Shown: piece by piece, positions 40,187 through 51,441 of the stretch
Layout: every line of letters starts with the position of its first letter
Numbering within the stretch: the stretch's first letter is position 1
Assembly (NCBI GenBank): GCA_024167805.1
Contig: CP099988.1
Span: 1,000,001-1,064,000 of the forward strand
Reading direction: 5' to 3'
Length of the DNA stretch: 64,000 bases
DNA from: Methanobacterium sp. ERen5
GTDB taxonomy: Archaea > Methanobacteriota > Methanobacteria > Methanobacteriales > Methanobacteriaceae
Position numbers and translations under genes: made by a program
Notes under the pieces: generated by a model
What the model saw: only the letters and a program-made list of their open reading frames with translations
What the model was told of the DNA's origin: nothing
The model's database searches: none

Positions 40187-40873
40187 TTAAAACCACATGA
40201 AATGGTTCCCGTACATCACAACTGAAATAATCACAGCACCCAAATATAATCCCAGTAAAGTAAATCCTGCCAATTTATGAAATTTCTGAGTAGTTATGGG
40301 ACTTAATAGTTCTACCCCTGCTTTTGTGAAAAGATCTAGTATTATATGACTTATAGCCCCTATTAGAAGAGCTATAAAAACGTAATACGCATTGAATGCA
40401 TGATTAGATGTAAATAATAGTGCAAGTATGATTATGAAAGCATATATTGGGACTAGTTTCTTGTTTAAAATCACAATTCCAAGTATGAGAGAAATTACAA
40501 TTAGACTGATCTTGAGACTAATGCCATAATCTGTCATGATGGTGTATGCACCAAGAACAAAAAAACCCACACATGCACTAATAAATATTATTCCTAACAA
40601 GGAATGCATGAACCCTCTGTGTTCAGATAAATAGAATAAAAGAGCCATTACAGCTATTAAAATTCCAACTAGATATGGCAGATGTATAATATACAAAATC
40701 AAAGCCAAAATAATTCCTAACAAACCTACTATGGTGATGTTCTTCTGATTAACATGATGATCCATATCGATCATTGAAGCACCTATGACAGCTAGTGCTA
40801 TGTAAAAAACATCCTGAAAGAATGGGAAAACCATTATAATAGCTGCTAAGACATGTTCTTTGTAAGACGGCAT
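40187..40873 (-). CDS. YdjM/DUF457-type membrane-bound metal-dependent hydrolase
   Basis: 228 residues, about eight membrane segments. The conserved metal site is spread over GASMIDMDHHVN (DxDH), HRGFMHSLLG (HRxxxHS), and ISHIILDLFTKAGVELLSP (HxxxD and the characteristic end). Family members are inner-membrane hydrolases of unknown substrate. Same strand as the ehb operon but with its own spacing of 223 bp. Confidence 0.82.
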   Translation of the reverse strand: MPSYKEHVLAAIIMVFPFFQDVFYIALAVIGASMIDMDHHVNQKNITIVGLLGIILALILYIIHLPYLVGILIAVMALLFYLSEHRGFMHSLLGIIFISACVGFFVLGAYTIMTDYGISLKISLIVISLILGIVILNKKLVPIYAFIIILALLFTSNHAFNAYYVFIALLIGAISHIILDLFTKAGVELLSPITTQKFHKLAGFTLLGLYLGAVIISVVMYGNHFMWF

Positions 40874-40924
40874 TTTAATCGATTTAAGTTTGTATTAACA
40901 TTTATAATAATTTACCTATTCCTA

Positions 40925-41643
40925 TCACACAACATCGAAGTACTCCAAGTAAGATATCATCTGTCTGAAAGATGCTTCAACACTGCCCGGCCTAACCAGA
41001 TTATTTTCAGATACAACTTCACAAGTTACTGCTGCAATATATTTAAGGTTACATTCATCTTCCAATGCACCACCATACAATGCACCGGCCAGCTTGTGAC
41101 ATATGACCTTTGATGATGTTGCATTGGTTATATGTTTAGCAATCTTCACGCTTCCAGAACATGGTTTCTTTGAACAGAAAACACTCTCAATACCAGGATT
41201 GCTTCCAGGTTTGGTTGAGTGAAAGTCAGCCAAAGATAACACTCCCAAGGTTTCTACAGCCATTAAAATCTTGTTTGTAGCTGAACCCCTCTTTTTCGCA
41301 GATCTGTTCATATCAAAACCTTTGAACCTTCTTGAATCATTTTTAGTTGCGTTAGGAACTGCAAATGGAACAACATATACTGTACCGTTTAAGTTTTCAG
41401 CATCCAAATACTCTAAAAGTTCAAGTGCCGCAATTTGTGGAGGTATTTCATTCCCATGCACACCAGCTGTGATCATGACCTTGGGTGAACCATTGCCCAT
41501 CTTCATCATTGGAGTCCCATACCTGGCTGCTTTGATCATTTTGTAGGAAATATCTCCGTCGGGAATATGATCCATGAGCATATTGTTTTGATCAATTGCT
41601 CCCCTGTTTTATGAGTTATTATAGTTAGGTGTTTACTTGTCAT
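40925..41643 (-). CDS. Succinylglutamate desuccinylase/aspartoacylase family protein, one frameshift
   Basis: Zinc carboxypeptidase-like deacylase. The metal motif is ITAGVHGNEIPPQIAALELL (HGNE), followed by VVPFAVPNATKNDSRRFKG and the third ligand in LADFHSTKPGS. As read, the frame starts at ATG 41581, without the N-terminal strand. An upstream frame from ATG 41643 (MTSKHLTIITHKTG), with GGTGGA just before it, is joined by one extra C in the C4 run 41601-41604. The rebuilt protein has about 239 residues. Substrate unknown. Confidence 0.78.
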
Positions 41644-41743
41644 AACTCCACCAAGTTTAAATTATAATGTTGTGAAATAGTTACTATGTATTTTAAACTG
41701 ACAAATATAAATTGTTTACAAATTAATTTCAAGGTGATTTAAT

Positions 41744-42925
41744 ATGGAAAAAGTGGTTCTTGCATTCAGCGGTGGATTGGACACTTCGGTATGTGTGAAG
41801 TTACTACAAGAAAAATACAAGATGGAAGTAGTAACAGCATGTGTCGACGTAGGACAACCTGAAGATGAAATAGAAAGACCAGCACAAGTCGCAAATAATA
41901 TAGGGGTAAAAAAACACTACACCATCGATGCTAAACACGAATTTGCAGAAGAATTTATTTTCAGAGCAATTAAAGCCAATGCTATGTACGAAGGCTATCC
42001 ATTGAGCACTTCCCTTGCAAGGCCACTCATTGCCATGAAAATAGTGGAACTGGCCAAAAAAGAACATGCGGATGCAATAGCTCATGGTTGTACTGGAAAG
42101 GGAAATGATCAATTCAGGTTCGAAACAACCATAAGATCAAGTTCAGTGTGTGATATCATAGCCCCTGTTAGAGATTTGAACTTAACAAGAACTGAAGAGA
42201 TGGATTACGCTATTAAAAATGACATCCCAGTTCCTTCGGACAAACTATACAGTATAGACGAGAATCTATGGGGAAGATCCATAGAAGGGGATATTCTAGA
42301 GGATCCGATGGTAGAAACTCCTGAAGAAGCATTTGAATGGACCCAATCAACAGAAAATGCTCCTGATGAACCTCAAAAACTTACATTAACCTTTGAAGAA
42401 GGTGTGCCCGTAGCAATTGACGGTGAAATGATGAATGCACTAGAAATCATCAAGGAAGTTAATAGGATAGCAGGTTTACATGGCATTGGAAGGGTTGATA
42501 TCATTGAAGACCGTATCATTGGCTTGAAATCCAGAGAAAACTACGAAACACCCGGAGCTGACCTACTCATCACCGCCCACAAAGCTCTTGAACAGTTAAC
42601 ACTAACCAGAGAAGAACTTAAATTCGGCGAAACAGTAACACAAGCATATTCAGAATTAGTTTACAACGGACTCTGGCATGAACCACTGCGGGAAGATTTA
42701 GACTGTATCATAGACAACATGCAACTTAGGGTTTCAGGAGATGTGATTCTGAAACTGCACAAGGGCAGTATAAGAATTTTAGGTCGTGAATCCCCTTATA
42801 GTCTTTACAGTGAAGAAGCAGTTTCCTTTGAAGACAAAGAGATGGACCAACGTGAAATAGCAGGAATGGTTAAGAATTACGGATTACAAGCAGCCTGCTA
42901 TCAAAAAGTATGTAAAAACGAGTAA
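41744..42925 (+). CDS. argG: Argininosuccinate synthase
   Basis: 393 residues. Joins citrulline and aspartate with ATP in arginine synthesis. The PP-loop is [20 protein letters not shown]. Further motifs are [35 protein letters not shown], and [17 protein letters not shown]. Full length. A TATA-like AAATATAAA sits near 41703-41711 and GGTGA precedes ATG. Confidence 0.98.
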   Translation: MEKVVLAFSGGLDTSVCVKLLQEKYKMEVVTACVDVGQPEDEIERPAQVANNIGVKKHYTIDAKHEFAEEFIFRAIKANAMYEGYPLSTSLARPLIAMKIVELAKKEHADAIAHGCTGKGNDQFRFETTIRSSSVCDIIAPVRDLNLTRTEEMDYAIKNDIPVPSDKLYSIDENLWGRSIEGDILEDPMVETPEEAFEWTQSTENAPDEPQKLTLTFEEGVPVAIDGEMMNALEIIKEVNRIAGLHGIGRVDIIEDRIIGLKSRENYETPGADLLITAHKALEQLTLTREELKFGETVTQAYSELVYNGLWHEPLREDLDCIIDNMQLRVSGDVILKLHKGSIRILGRESPYSLYSEEAVSFEDKEMDQREIAGMVKNYGLQAACYQKVCKNE

Positions 42926-42973
42926 GTGATCTCATCTACTCACTACTTTTTTTAAGAACTAGGAAGCGAACTG

Positions 42974-43231
42974 ATGGTACTTGAAACTGTATTATTTGGA
43001 ATTGTTATAGCAGTTTTATTAGCCATAGGACTGGTTATTCTTTTTAAAGCCGCAGGTATCATAATCAAAATCTTGCTTCACATGATCTTCGGGCTTGTAA
43101 TGCTATTTATAGTGAACCTACTCCCTTTCATTGATATTCCATTGAACATACTGACCGTGCTTGTTGCAGGATTTGGAGGGTTTATCGGAGTGATTTTTCT
43201 GGTTATTCTTAATTTAATTGGATTTATCTAA
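42974..43231 (+). CDS. BofA-like (pro-sigmaK processing inhibitor family) membrane protein
   Basis: 85 residues, two to three membrane helices. LVILFKAAGIIIKILLHMIF then MLFIVNLLPFIDIPLNILTV, with GFGGFIGVIFLVILNL at the end, match the BofA family pattern (helix, NxLP loop, GxPGV-like segment). In archaea there is no sigmaK, so the role differs and is unknown. Short gap after argG, same strand. Confidence 0.75.
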   Translation: MVLETVLFGIVIAVLLAIGLVILFKAAGIIIKILLHMIFGLVMLFIVNLLPFIDIPLNILTVLVAGFGGFIGVIFLVILNLIGFI

Positions 43232-44709
43232 CTATTTTTCTTTGAAAACCTTGGGTATTTGATTTATAACATCGGTAGCCAAAAAATTGTAGCCATATGA
43301 TTTCTCTGCAATATCCCCTGCAACACCATTGATGTAGGAACCTAAAAATGCAGCTTCAAAAGCATCATGGCCCTTTGAAATCAGCCCTGCAACTAACCCT
43401 GCTAAAACATCCCCGGTGCCCCCAACAGACATTCCAGGATTTCCATAGGAATTGAGCTTTGTTCTGTTTCCATCTGAAATAATATCAACAACCCCTTTAA
43501 GCAGGATAATACATCCAAATTCAGCCGCAATACCTTCCACGGTCTTAATTTTATCATCCAGATCTTCCGGAATATCCACATGGAAAAATGCCCTAAACTC
43601 TGCTTTATGTGGTGTTAATACAATTTTTTTTCAGAATCCTTTACAACATTCATATCCACAATTTTTAATGCATCTGCATCCAAAACAATGGGTTTCTGAA
43701 TTTTTTCAACCATTTCATTTAAAAGTAGACCCGTTTCATCTTTTATTCCGATTCCACAGCCTATCACAACTGAATTCGCACTGTCCGACAGTTCAAGTAT
43801 GTCAGAAGAATCTTCAAAACGAACATAATCCTCTGAAAGATCTCTAACAATTAAATCCGGAGAATATGATCGTATGGAACTTGATACTGATTTTGGACAA
43901 GCCACAGTTGCAATATCCACTCCCGATCTTAGAGCAGCCAGTGCTGCAAGAGCAGGTGCCCCAGAATAATTTTCACTACCTCCCAAAATTAATACACGTC
44001 CGTTTTGACCTTTATGGGAATTCAATTCCCTTCTGTTTAATCTGAGAATATCTCCAGGTCCTGTGAATAATTCGGCTTCCATTGGAATGCCAATATCACA
44101 AACAGTTAAGTTACCAACATATTTTGAATCTGCATTTAATAGTCCTGTTTTCGGTTTGTGAAATGTTACAGAATGGTTTGCCATCACAGCCCTGTCTGAA
44201 ACAGAGCCCGTCCGAGGATCCATGCCTGTTGGGATATCAACGGCCACGACCACAGCATCTGAATCATTTATGACTTCAACTGCTCTTGAAATGGGTTCTC
44301 TCAGTTTTCCATTTACTCCCGTACCCATCAATGCATCGACAATAATATCTGCATGCGTTGGTTCAATTTGGGAAGAATCATGAATTTTAAATATGTTTAA
44401 AGAGGAGTTGTAAAGTCCTAAATTTTGTATAATATTCCAATTCATCCTTGTTTCATTGGATTTGATCTCTGATTCTGTGCCTATAAAATATAGTTCAACA
44501 TCGTAACCTTGTTGAATCAGATGTCTGGCAGTAACAAAGCCATCTCCCCCATTACCTCCCTTGGCTGCGTAGATTGCGACTTTGCACTTCTTTGATATTG
44601 TAAATATCTTCTCTGCAACACATTTTCCTGCATTTTCCATCAGTACTATTCTAGGAATCCCCAGAGCTTCCGAATTTGCATCAGCAACCATCATATCCAT
44701 TGGATCCAT
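43232..44709 (-). CDS. nnr: Bifunctional NAD(P)HX epimerase/dehydratase (Nnr), one frameshift
   Basis: Repairs hydrated NAD(P)H. The N-terminal epimerase domain (YjeF_N) shows IVLMENAGKCVAEKI and AAKGGNGGDGFVTARHLIQQ. The C-terminal ADP-dependent dehydratase domain shows RVLILGGSENYSGAPALAAL, PIVLDADALKI, and SVGGTGDVLAGLVAGLISKG. As read, it stops at 43615 after VVKDSEKKLY. One extra T in the long T run near 43624-43632 restores KKIVLTPHKAEF and continues to 43232, about 492 residues. ATG 44709 (MDPMDMMVADAN) follows GGTGA and is chosen over ATG 44721. Confidence 0.92.
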
Positions 44710-44918
44710 TTTTATCACCATAAACCAGATTCTTGTAAATCTTACTATACTATATTATCAATAACGAGAAAATTAATGATTTCGTATTTTTTAATCAAAC
44801 ATTACTACAAAATATAAAGCCGTCATATTACAATAATTAACTGTAAATCATAAAACATTGAAAAATTGATTAGATTTTAGTAAAGGAATTCTAGTCTTGA
44901 CACATACTTATTGATTCG

Positions 44919-46868
44919 GTGATTATATTGCGACCGCCATACCTACCAATACCGCCATTAAGCAAAGATACAGCAGATAAACCTTATGTTCTTGCATTCT
45001 ATGCAATTATAGGTGTGTTGGTGCTTATTCTCTATGGGATTGTTGGTTCCATCTACATCATGAAGCTAGATCCTTTAAATTCTTTATATTTTACTGTGCA
45101 AACAATAGCTACGGTGGGTTTCGGTGATATTCAACCTATAACTCCTATGCAAAAAATTTTCACTATAACCCTTGTTATGGGTGGTGTTGCATTGCTTGCC
45201 TACGCATTTACACTTACAATTACGGTGGTAACTATGACTGTTGAAGAAATTACATCAGGTGCCAAACAAAGAAAGATGATAGCTGCATATAACGACCATT
45301 TTGTTCTGTGTGGCTATGGAAGAGTTGGTAGTGCTGTGCATAAAGAATTGAAGAAAAGAAATATCCAAGTGATAATTATTGAGAAAAATAAAGATGTTGT
45401 AGAAAAGGAACTCTGGCAGGACCCCAATGTTTTAGCAATCCCTGGAGATGCAACAGATGAAAACATCATGGTTGATGCCGGGCTAAAAAGGGCCAGAGGA
45501 GTTATAATCACCACTGGTGAAGATGTGGACAACCTTTTCATCACCCTCACTGCCAGGGAAATAAGTCCAAAAATATGGATAGTTACTAGGGCAAGTAAGG
45601 CAGAAAATGTTCGCAGACTCTACCGATCCGGTGCTGATAAGGTTATATCTCCTGAAACAAGTGGTGCAGAAGACATCTATTTCGCATCAATGGAACCTAC
45701 CATCATGAAGATCACTGTAAAGCACAGTGTTGAGGATATTAGAAAGGAATCTGAGATCATACTGAAGTACGGTTGCACATTGGAAAATATAGAGTACCAT
45801 CTTCCAGAATTTAGCGAACCACTCGCAAGAAAGTTGGGTGTTTCAGACATCAGCCAGCTGAACAGATTTTTAACCAGCTTGGAAAATGAACAATCCAGAA
45901 AAAAATCTTTGGAAAATATTTACGAATCAGTGAGCGGAATCCATTCACACTGGATATCAGGACCTAACAAAAAAAGCCTTGATAAAGTCACAGCCCAACT
46001 GAAGAAAGAGGGAATTCTTCTAGGAATAAACTTAAACGAAGACGAAATTATGGAAGTGGCCAAGAAAAACGGTAGAATGGTTGAAGTGGTTTTAAAACCA
46101 GAAATAAAAATTACAGAATCACACGGTGTCCGAGATATTCAAGAAGAAGCACAGATCATACTCAAACACGGCTGCACCATCGAAGATATTGAGTACTACC
46201 TACCCGGATTCCATGAACCACTCAAGAGGAAGATTGGACTTTCAAATAATGAAGAGATGGATCGTTTTTTAAACAAATTAAATCAGGACACTGAAAAAAT
46301 GGAATCCTTAGAACGGTTATACACCATTTCTGGAGGAGGAATTCATTCCCACATAATATCTGGCCCAGATACTGAAAGTTTGAGAAAAGTTGAAACTGAA
46401 TTGAAGACCAAAGGATTTCTTTTGGGAGTAAATTTAACTCCAACAGAAATTAACCAAAAAATCACAGAATTTGGTAGGGTTTCAGAATTACTTGTCAGAC
46501 ACAAACCAAGTGAACTAGAAGATAAACGGATCATTATTAAAAATGGCGGCAGAATACTGGATTCCAAACATTATTTACCAGGATTACGTCAAGTTGTAAC
46601 TCGAAATCTATATTTGAAAGATGAAAATGACTTAATACAATGCGAAGAAGAATATAAAAAACCCGATGCCAGAAGATCCCTTGAAACTCTTTCTCAGATC
46701 TCTAGACAAGTGCATTCACACACTGTTTCTGCAAGGGATGCTAAAACAATAAGGAAAATTGTTCAAGAACTCACCAAGGCAGGAATTCTACTTGGAGTGG
46801 ATCTCCCGCTAGAAGAAATCTGGAAAATTGTTGAAAGCGAGAAGATCGAAGAGTTTTGTATACAATAG
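44919..46868 (+). CDS. Two-TM potassium channel with RCK domain and three tandem C-terminal repeats
   Basis: 649 residues. Helix 1 (about 23-50), a pore loop with filter TVGFGD (65-70) and helix 2 (about 80-107) form a K+ channel. [20 protein letters not shown] (127-146) opens an RCK/TrkA-N Rossmann domain to about 255. The rest consists of three copies of an unrecognised unit of about 110 residues, at 275-380, 406-515 and 533-640, with shared pattern GCTxExIEYxLPxFxEPLxRK, a GIHSHxISGP-like core and KxGILLGxNL near the end. No usual RCK-C domain is seen. Begins at GTG 44919. Likely ligand-gated K+ channel by its RCK domain; the repeats are probably extra sensor modules (inference). Confidence 0.85.
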   Translation: MIILRPPYLPIPPLSKDTADKPYVLAFYAIIGVLVLILYGIVGSIYIMKLDPLNSLYFTVQTIATVGFGDIQPITPMQKIFTITLVMGGVALLAYAFTLTITVVTMTVEEITSGAKQRKMIAAYNDHFVLCGYGRVGSAVHKELKKRNIQVIIIEKNKDVVEKELWQDPNVLAIPGDATDENIMVDAGLKRARGVIITTGEDVDNLFITLTAREISPKIWIVTRASKAENVRRLYRSGADKVISPETSGAEDIYFASMEPTIMKITVKHSVEDIRKESEIILKYGCTLENIEYHLPEFSEPLARKLGVSDISQLNRFLTSLENEQSRKKSLENIYESVSGIHSHWISGPNKKSLDKVTAQLKKEGILLGINLNEDEIMEVAKKNGRMVEVVLKPEIKITESHGVRDIQEEAQIILKHGCTIEDIEYYLPGFHEPLKRKIGLSNNEEMDRFLNKLNQDTEKMESLERLYTISGGGIHSHIISGPDTESLRKVETELKTKGFLLGVNLTPTEINQKITEFGRVSELLVRHKPSELEDKRIIIKNGGRILDSKHYLPGLRQVVTRNLYLKDENDLIQCEEEYKKPDARRSLETLSQISRQVHSHTVSARDAKTIRKIVQELTKAGILLGVDLPLEEIWKIVESEKIEEFCIQ

Positions 46869-46919
46869 GATCATTGCATTGATACCAGTTATTAAAAAAA
46901 TAAGTAATGGTTGATGTTT

Positions 46920-47813
46920 TTAACAAACATCATGTAGTTGTAACTGGTATTTACCTAGATTTCCGCCGAAGTTTCCTGCGCTTATCTGAATAATGCCTGA
47001 AACTTTAACAGCTGCTTCTATACCTGCTTTCATTGCTGCTTTTACAGCATCTTCATCTACACCATCAATAACAATTTCGTAGACACCGTTTACATTTTCA
47101 GGTATTTGGCATCCTTCAACTTCGTCTTTTAATGTTACACACATTTTTTCGTTAGTTGATGCTCCCAAGAATTTGTACTTATTGGAACCTACTTTTGATC
47201 CTGATGCTACTATTCCTCCAGGGAACGGTGTAATTGTTCCAGATACAGCTTCAATTGCATCCACTGCTGCATCAGCAGCTAGTAATCCTGCAGGCTGGTT
47301 TTCAGCTAGGATAAAGAAATTTCCTCCTGCTACTCCTGCTTTTATACCTAATTCTGCTTCTACACAGAAATCTCCTGACATGAGGGGTATTGAATGAACC
47401 TTTCTTCCTTCAACATCAATGGTCTGTTCGTATCCATCACCGAAGAACTTGAGTTTTTGGCCGGTTTTGAGTTTTTCATCTGGCTCATCTAACCAATCAA
47501 ATACTGCTGTTGTAGCTGCTGTTAGAATACACATTCCCACGCGCTCTAATAATTCATGATCGAGTTTGTCTTTGTTCATGTTACAGATCATTATGGCATA
47601 TCCAGGCCTTCCATCAGGTGTTTCCTGAGGCGGTACGTAGCAGTCTATTCCTGCTTCTGCTGGGCATCCAATGACCGATGTTCCGTAACCTGTAGCTTCG
47701 GTAGCTGCTACCAAAGCCAATTTTTTTGTTGCTGCAGTAATAAGAATTCGGGATACTTTTATATCGAATGCTTCTGCAAAGTTATCTTCTATTTCCACTC
47801 CGTTTATATCCAT
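46920..47813 (-). CDS. ftr: Formylmethanofuran:tetrahydromethanopterin formyltransferase
   Basis: 297 residues. Transfers the formyl group from formylmethanofuran to tetrahydromethanopterin, the second step of CO2 reduction to methane. Typical segments: [75 protein letters not shown], and [23 protein letters not shown] 47813 follows GGTGATAATC and is preferred to the in-frame start at 47822. Monocistronic, convergent with the K+ channel gene. Confidence 0.97.
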   Translation of the reverse strand: MDINGVEIEDNFAEAFDIKVSRILITAATKKLALVAATEATGYGTSVIGCPAEAGIDCYVPPQETPDGRPGYAIMICNMNKDKLDHELLERVGMCILTAATTAVFDWLDEPDEKLKTGQKLKFFGDGYEQTIDVEGRKVHSIPLMSGDFCVEAELGIKAGVAGGNFFILAENQPAGLLAADAAVDAIEAVSGTITPFPGGIVASGSKVGSNKYKFLGASTNEKMCVTLKDEVEGCQIPENVNGVYEIVIDGVDEDAVKAAMKAGIEAAVKVSGIIQISAGNFGGNLGKYQLQLHDVC

Positions 47814-47922
47814 GATTATCACCGACTGATCGTAGTTGAGAAATAGTTATAAATTTTTCCATTTAACTTTGTAAGCTGATATCATTGATTTAAAAAAAAT
47901 CTGTATATAAATGAGTTGCTAG

Positions 47923-48938
47923 CTAAAATTTGTCTGAAAATTCCTCCATCACACCCGAACCCACGTATGGAAGCATTCCCATGCCTATGAAAGAGGTCAT
48001 CCAGAATGATATTAACCTTTCAACTATGGTTGCAGCAGCACTTATTGATGGTGGAACTCCTGCTGCAGAGTACAATATGATCATTATGCCGTCAACTGCA
48101 CCCACTCCCCGGGAAGTAAAGGAATCATTCCAATTAGAGTTGCAATAACGAAGACAGCTGCTATGATACCCAATGGAACTGGAGTTCCAAATGATGAGAA
48201 AACTATGTAAACACGAATTATTTCCATGAACCATATCATAAAGGACAGTGGCAGACCATACATCAGAACTCTTCTGTCCCGTATCATGATATTCATACTG
48301 CTTTGGAAGCCTTTCACTGCATTAATAGCTTTATCTTCTATATCATAGTGTTTTTTCTTTGAAAATCTCTTGAAAATTCCAACAAACCACAGTGTGATAT
48401 TTTGACCAGCTGTTTCGTTTATACACATGAATAGAATTATAAAGAAAACAATGACCAGAACTATGAGTGAAATTATCAAAGCTATGACAATCCATTCAGG
48501 TAGTTTTAAAGATAGAACTGAGTACAGTATGGTAATTATTGCTAGTAAAACGAATGGAAATGTGTCTAGACCCCTGTCAGCAATAACAGTGGCAAATGCA
48601 TTTTCCATTGGAGATTTGGTGTATTTACCCAGCATATAAGCTCTAACTGGTTCGCCACCACCCCTTCCACTCGGAGTTATGTTGTTGACGGCCAGTCCAA
48701 CCATTAGCATTGGAAATATGTGCTTCTTTCTGATGGATATTCCCAGGGATCGGATAGTTATGGACCATCGTTGGGTCCACATCCCATATATTACAAATTG
48801 AACAACCACTGCAAGTAACAAATACCATGGATTGGCTAATTTTAGGGCGTCTTCAATTTTTCCAGGCCCAATGAAAATTATCATCACTGCCAAAATAGCA
48901 ATTCCAACAATCAGTAGTCCGATGGTTTTACGATTCAT
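47923..48938 (-). CDS. Flippase-like (lysylphosphatidylglycerol synthase TM region) family protein, one frameshift
   Basis: A multi-pass membrane protein of the UPF0104/AglD-LPG synthase TM family. Visible are [40 protein letters not shown] (the conserved glycine-rich loop), and [20 protein letters not shown]. As read, the first frame ends at 48084 after [11 protein letters not shown]. One extra C (plus strand) in the C4 run 48107-48110 restores PLLPGGVGAVDG and continues to 47923 (338 residues). Likely role in lipid or glycolipid handling. Neighbouring genes do not specify it. Confidence 0.85.
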
Positions 48939-49049
48939 AATAATTACCCAAATAATAATACAGTTTATCGCCTGAATTTTTTTAATTATTTTATATCGGT
49001 GATGAATTTTCTGGTTTATATAAATTTTCCATAACCAAACCAGAATGTG

Positions 49050-49532
49050 TCACAAGTTAATTACTTCACAATTTAGATCATCGGGATCAACTAACACAAC
49101 TGTCTTTTTTCCTGAAACATAACCACAGACCTCGCCAGGATTTATAATTAATGTTTCACTCCCTTTGATTTCAAGTTCATGAGTGTGGCCTCTGATCAAT
49201 ACATCATATTTGCCACTTTTTGCCAGGGCATCAACTATTTGAGGGTTTGTACCATGGATTATGGAGAATTTCCAGCCTTCCACTGAAATTTCTTTGAAGT
49301 CTTCTATGAGACAAATCTCAGAATAGGCTTTTTTAAGGCCTTCCCTTTCTCCATCATTGTTCCCAAAAACAGCCACCATTTCTGGCCCTAAATTTTTAAA
49401 TTCATTGGCAGTGAATGGGGATATTAGATCCCCTGCATGTATAACAAGATCTACATCCAATGAATTGAAGGTTTCAACTGCCTTCCTTACTGCAGGAATA
49501 TTATCATGGCTGTCAGACATTATACCAATCAT
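49050..49532 (-). CDS. YfcE/MJ0936-type metallophosphoesterase
   Basis: 160 residues. Complete set of dinuclear-metal motifs: GIMSDSHDNIPAV (DxH), VIHAGDLISPF (GD), VAVFGNNDGE (GNND), SIIHGTNP (H), and RGHTHELEIKGSETLIINPG (GHTH and NPG). Related archaeal proteins are cyclic-nucleotide-type phosphodiesterases. The substrate here is unproven. Confidence 0.92.
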   Translation of the reverse strand: MIGIMSDSHDNIPAVRKAVETFNSLDVDLVIHAGDLISPFTANEFKNLGPEMVAVFGNNDGEREGLKKAYSEICLIEDFKEISVEGWKFSIIHGTNPQIVDALAKSGKYDVLIRGHTHELEIKGSETLIINPGEVCGYVSGKKTVVLVDPDDLNCEVINL

Positions 49533-49609
49533 TTTATCAACTATTGTTTTTTAGTTTAATAATCTTTTGTGAAGTTAAACAAAACATGATATGAACTTGT
49601 GGCAAAGTT

Positions 49610-51373
49610 TTAGCCCGAATAAATTTCGATCTGACGATCAATTTCCCCTAAAATGGATTTGTTTCCGTTCTGAGTATATGTTTTGAGTGCTTCATCATAT
49701 TTTTTAAGATCCTTTAGAAAGTTTTCCAAAACCTCTACACTGAGTTGTTCATGAAACTCACCGTAGCCCAGTTTTTCTAGGTAGATTGCATTTAGGATCT
49801 GTTCAAACTGTCCCTTAACAGGAACGCTTAGAACTGGTTTTTTGAGGTATATAGCTTCACTGAGTAGTGTGAATCCTCCATTGGCAATTACTGCTTTACA
49901 AGAACCTAAATCTTCGAAAAATTGATCTTCATTAAATTTTCTGTACGTTAAATTATCTTCAACATCATCCTTATCAAAACCATAGATTATGAAATTTTCA
50001 TCAAATTTCTTCAGTAGATCTATCATTTCCAGATTTGAAGAACTGGTCTGGTATACCAGGACATTATCTCCTTTAACTGGTTTTAATTCTAGTATTTGTT
50101 TCCTTAAAATTGGTGGAAATATGGATACCTTTTCTGTGTTTTTAACTTCTGGATAAAAATAGGATGTGATTATGTACTTCTGGGGTCGTTGGATAAAGGA
50201 TCTGACAACTCCTTCAGCTTTGAGTTTATCTCTCGAGAACTTTTTGGGCACATCAAGTTTACATTGGGTGATTACATGCATGTTGTCAATGCTTATCATT
50301 GGCACCCTTATTATCTTGCTTAGGATGTTTGAGTAAAATTCAAAGTCCGATATTATGAGATCTGGTTTAAATTTATTTGCTATTCCATACAGCAAACTAA
50401 TATTGTCCTTAACATCCCTTGGAAGGTATTTCATTGCGTTAATAAATGTTTTTTTATCGTTCACAGCATTATTTTCGTAGACTGTGTTGAAACCATATAT
50501 CCTGTAAACATCATCGAATTTTTGGGATAAAAAATCATAGGCCCTTTCACTTGCAAAAACCATCACTTCATTATCATTTTTAAGATGATCCAAAATCACA
50601 GAGGTCCTTATTGCATGACCCATGCCCTCTCCACAGGCAGCATATATTATTCTTGGTTTGTAATTTTCATCACTATCGTGTCCAAAGTTGTAGTCGAGTT
50701 CATCGGCACTGATCTTCTTTCCCCTGAAATCATATATCGTGCTTTTAGTATACTTGAATGCCAGATCCTTAATTCCTTCCTCCTCAAGCCGCCTAGTAGA
50801 AACAAGAAGCCTAGGATTTCTTAAAACTTTGAATGTACTTATTTTTCCCATTCTTTCGATATAATCACTGTCTTCCCCAAAATCTAGATCTTCATCAAAC
50901 CCATTAATCTCGTTATGAAGCTTTTTAGTGGTTAAAATTCCGTAGCATCCTGCTCCATGAGGTTTTATGGACTCAACACGTTTCATGAAAAAATTAGCGA
51001 ATTTATGAAGGGCTTTGTCCACATTTTTATCGCTTAATGGTAGTATCTGAGTAATTGCTATTCCAAGATCCTTTTCTTCAAACTCTTCTATGGCAGATGT
51101 AAGATAGCCAGAACTCAGTACAACATCTGAGTCCAAAAATAACAGGTAGTCCCCTTCTGCAGATTCAGCCCCATTATTTCTCCCCATGGCAGGTAAACCT
51201 CCACTAATAACTTTACAACCATTAGAATCAGCAATATCTCGTGTGGTGTCTTTTGATCCTGCATCCGCTACGATAATCTCGTAATCTTTAAAATCTTGCT
51301 CCTTTATGCTGTAAAGAAGTTTGGGAAGATATTTCTCTTCATTGTACGTTGGAATAATGATACTTAACTTCAC
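49610..51373 (-). CDS. Two-domain glycosyltransferase: GT2 fused to a GT-B (MurG-like) domain
   Basis: 587 residues. The N-terminal 225 residues form a GT2 domain: LSIIIPTYNEEKYLPKLLYS, IIVADAGSKDTTRDIAD, and LLFLDSDVVLSSG with the DxD. The C-terminal 350 residues form a GT-B domain: RIIYAACGEGMGHAIRTSVI (glycine-rich start of a MurG-like fold), VFASERAYDFLSQKFDDVY and KAVIANGGFTLLSEAIYLKK (nucleotide-sugar contact). Such fusions may add two sugars or act as one bifunctional enzyme in surface glycan synthesis. Next gene upstream on this strand is a membrane protein, which may share the pathway. Confidence 0.85.
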   Translation of the reverse strand: MKLSIIIPTYNEEKYLPKLLYSIKEQDFKDYEIIVADAGSKDTTRDIADSNGCKVISGGLPAMGRNNGAESAEGDYLLFLDSDVVLSSGYLTSAIEEFEEKDLGIAITQILPLSDKNVDKALHKFANFFMKRVESIKPHGAGCYGILTTKKLHNEINGFDEDLDFGEDSDYIERMGKISTFKVLRNPRLLVSTRRLEEEGIKDLAFKYTKSTIYDFRGKKISADELDYNFGHDSDENYKPRIIYAACGEGMGHAIRTSVILDHLKNDNEVMVFASERAYDFLSQKFDDVYRIYGFNTVYENNAVNDKKTFINAMKYLPRDVKDNISLLYGIANKFKPDLIISDFEFYSNILSKIIRVPMISIDNMHVITQCKLDVPKKFSRDKLKAEGVVRSFIQRPQKYIITSYFYPEVKNTEKVSIFPPILRKQILELKPVKGDNVLVYQTSSSNLEMIDLLKKFDENFIIYGFDKDDVEDNLTYRKFNEDQFFEDLGSCKAVIANGGFTLLSEAIYLKKPVLSVPVKGQFEQILNAIYLEKLGYGEFHEQLSVEVLENFLKDLKKYDEALKTYTQNGNKSILGEIDRQIEIYSG

Positions 51374-51441
51374 ACTAATAATTACACCCTCAGTATTGTA
51401 ATATGTTTATATATCTAGAAAATTATATCAATTTTTCTATT

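Noticed and set aside
43232..43579. Separate small dehydratase gene at the end of nnr
   Set aside because: It lacks its own start and ribosome binding site, and one added base joins it seamlessly to the upstream domain.
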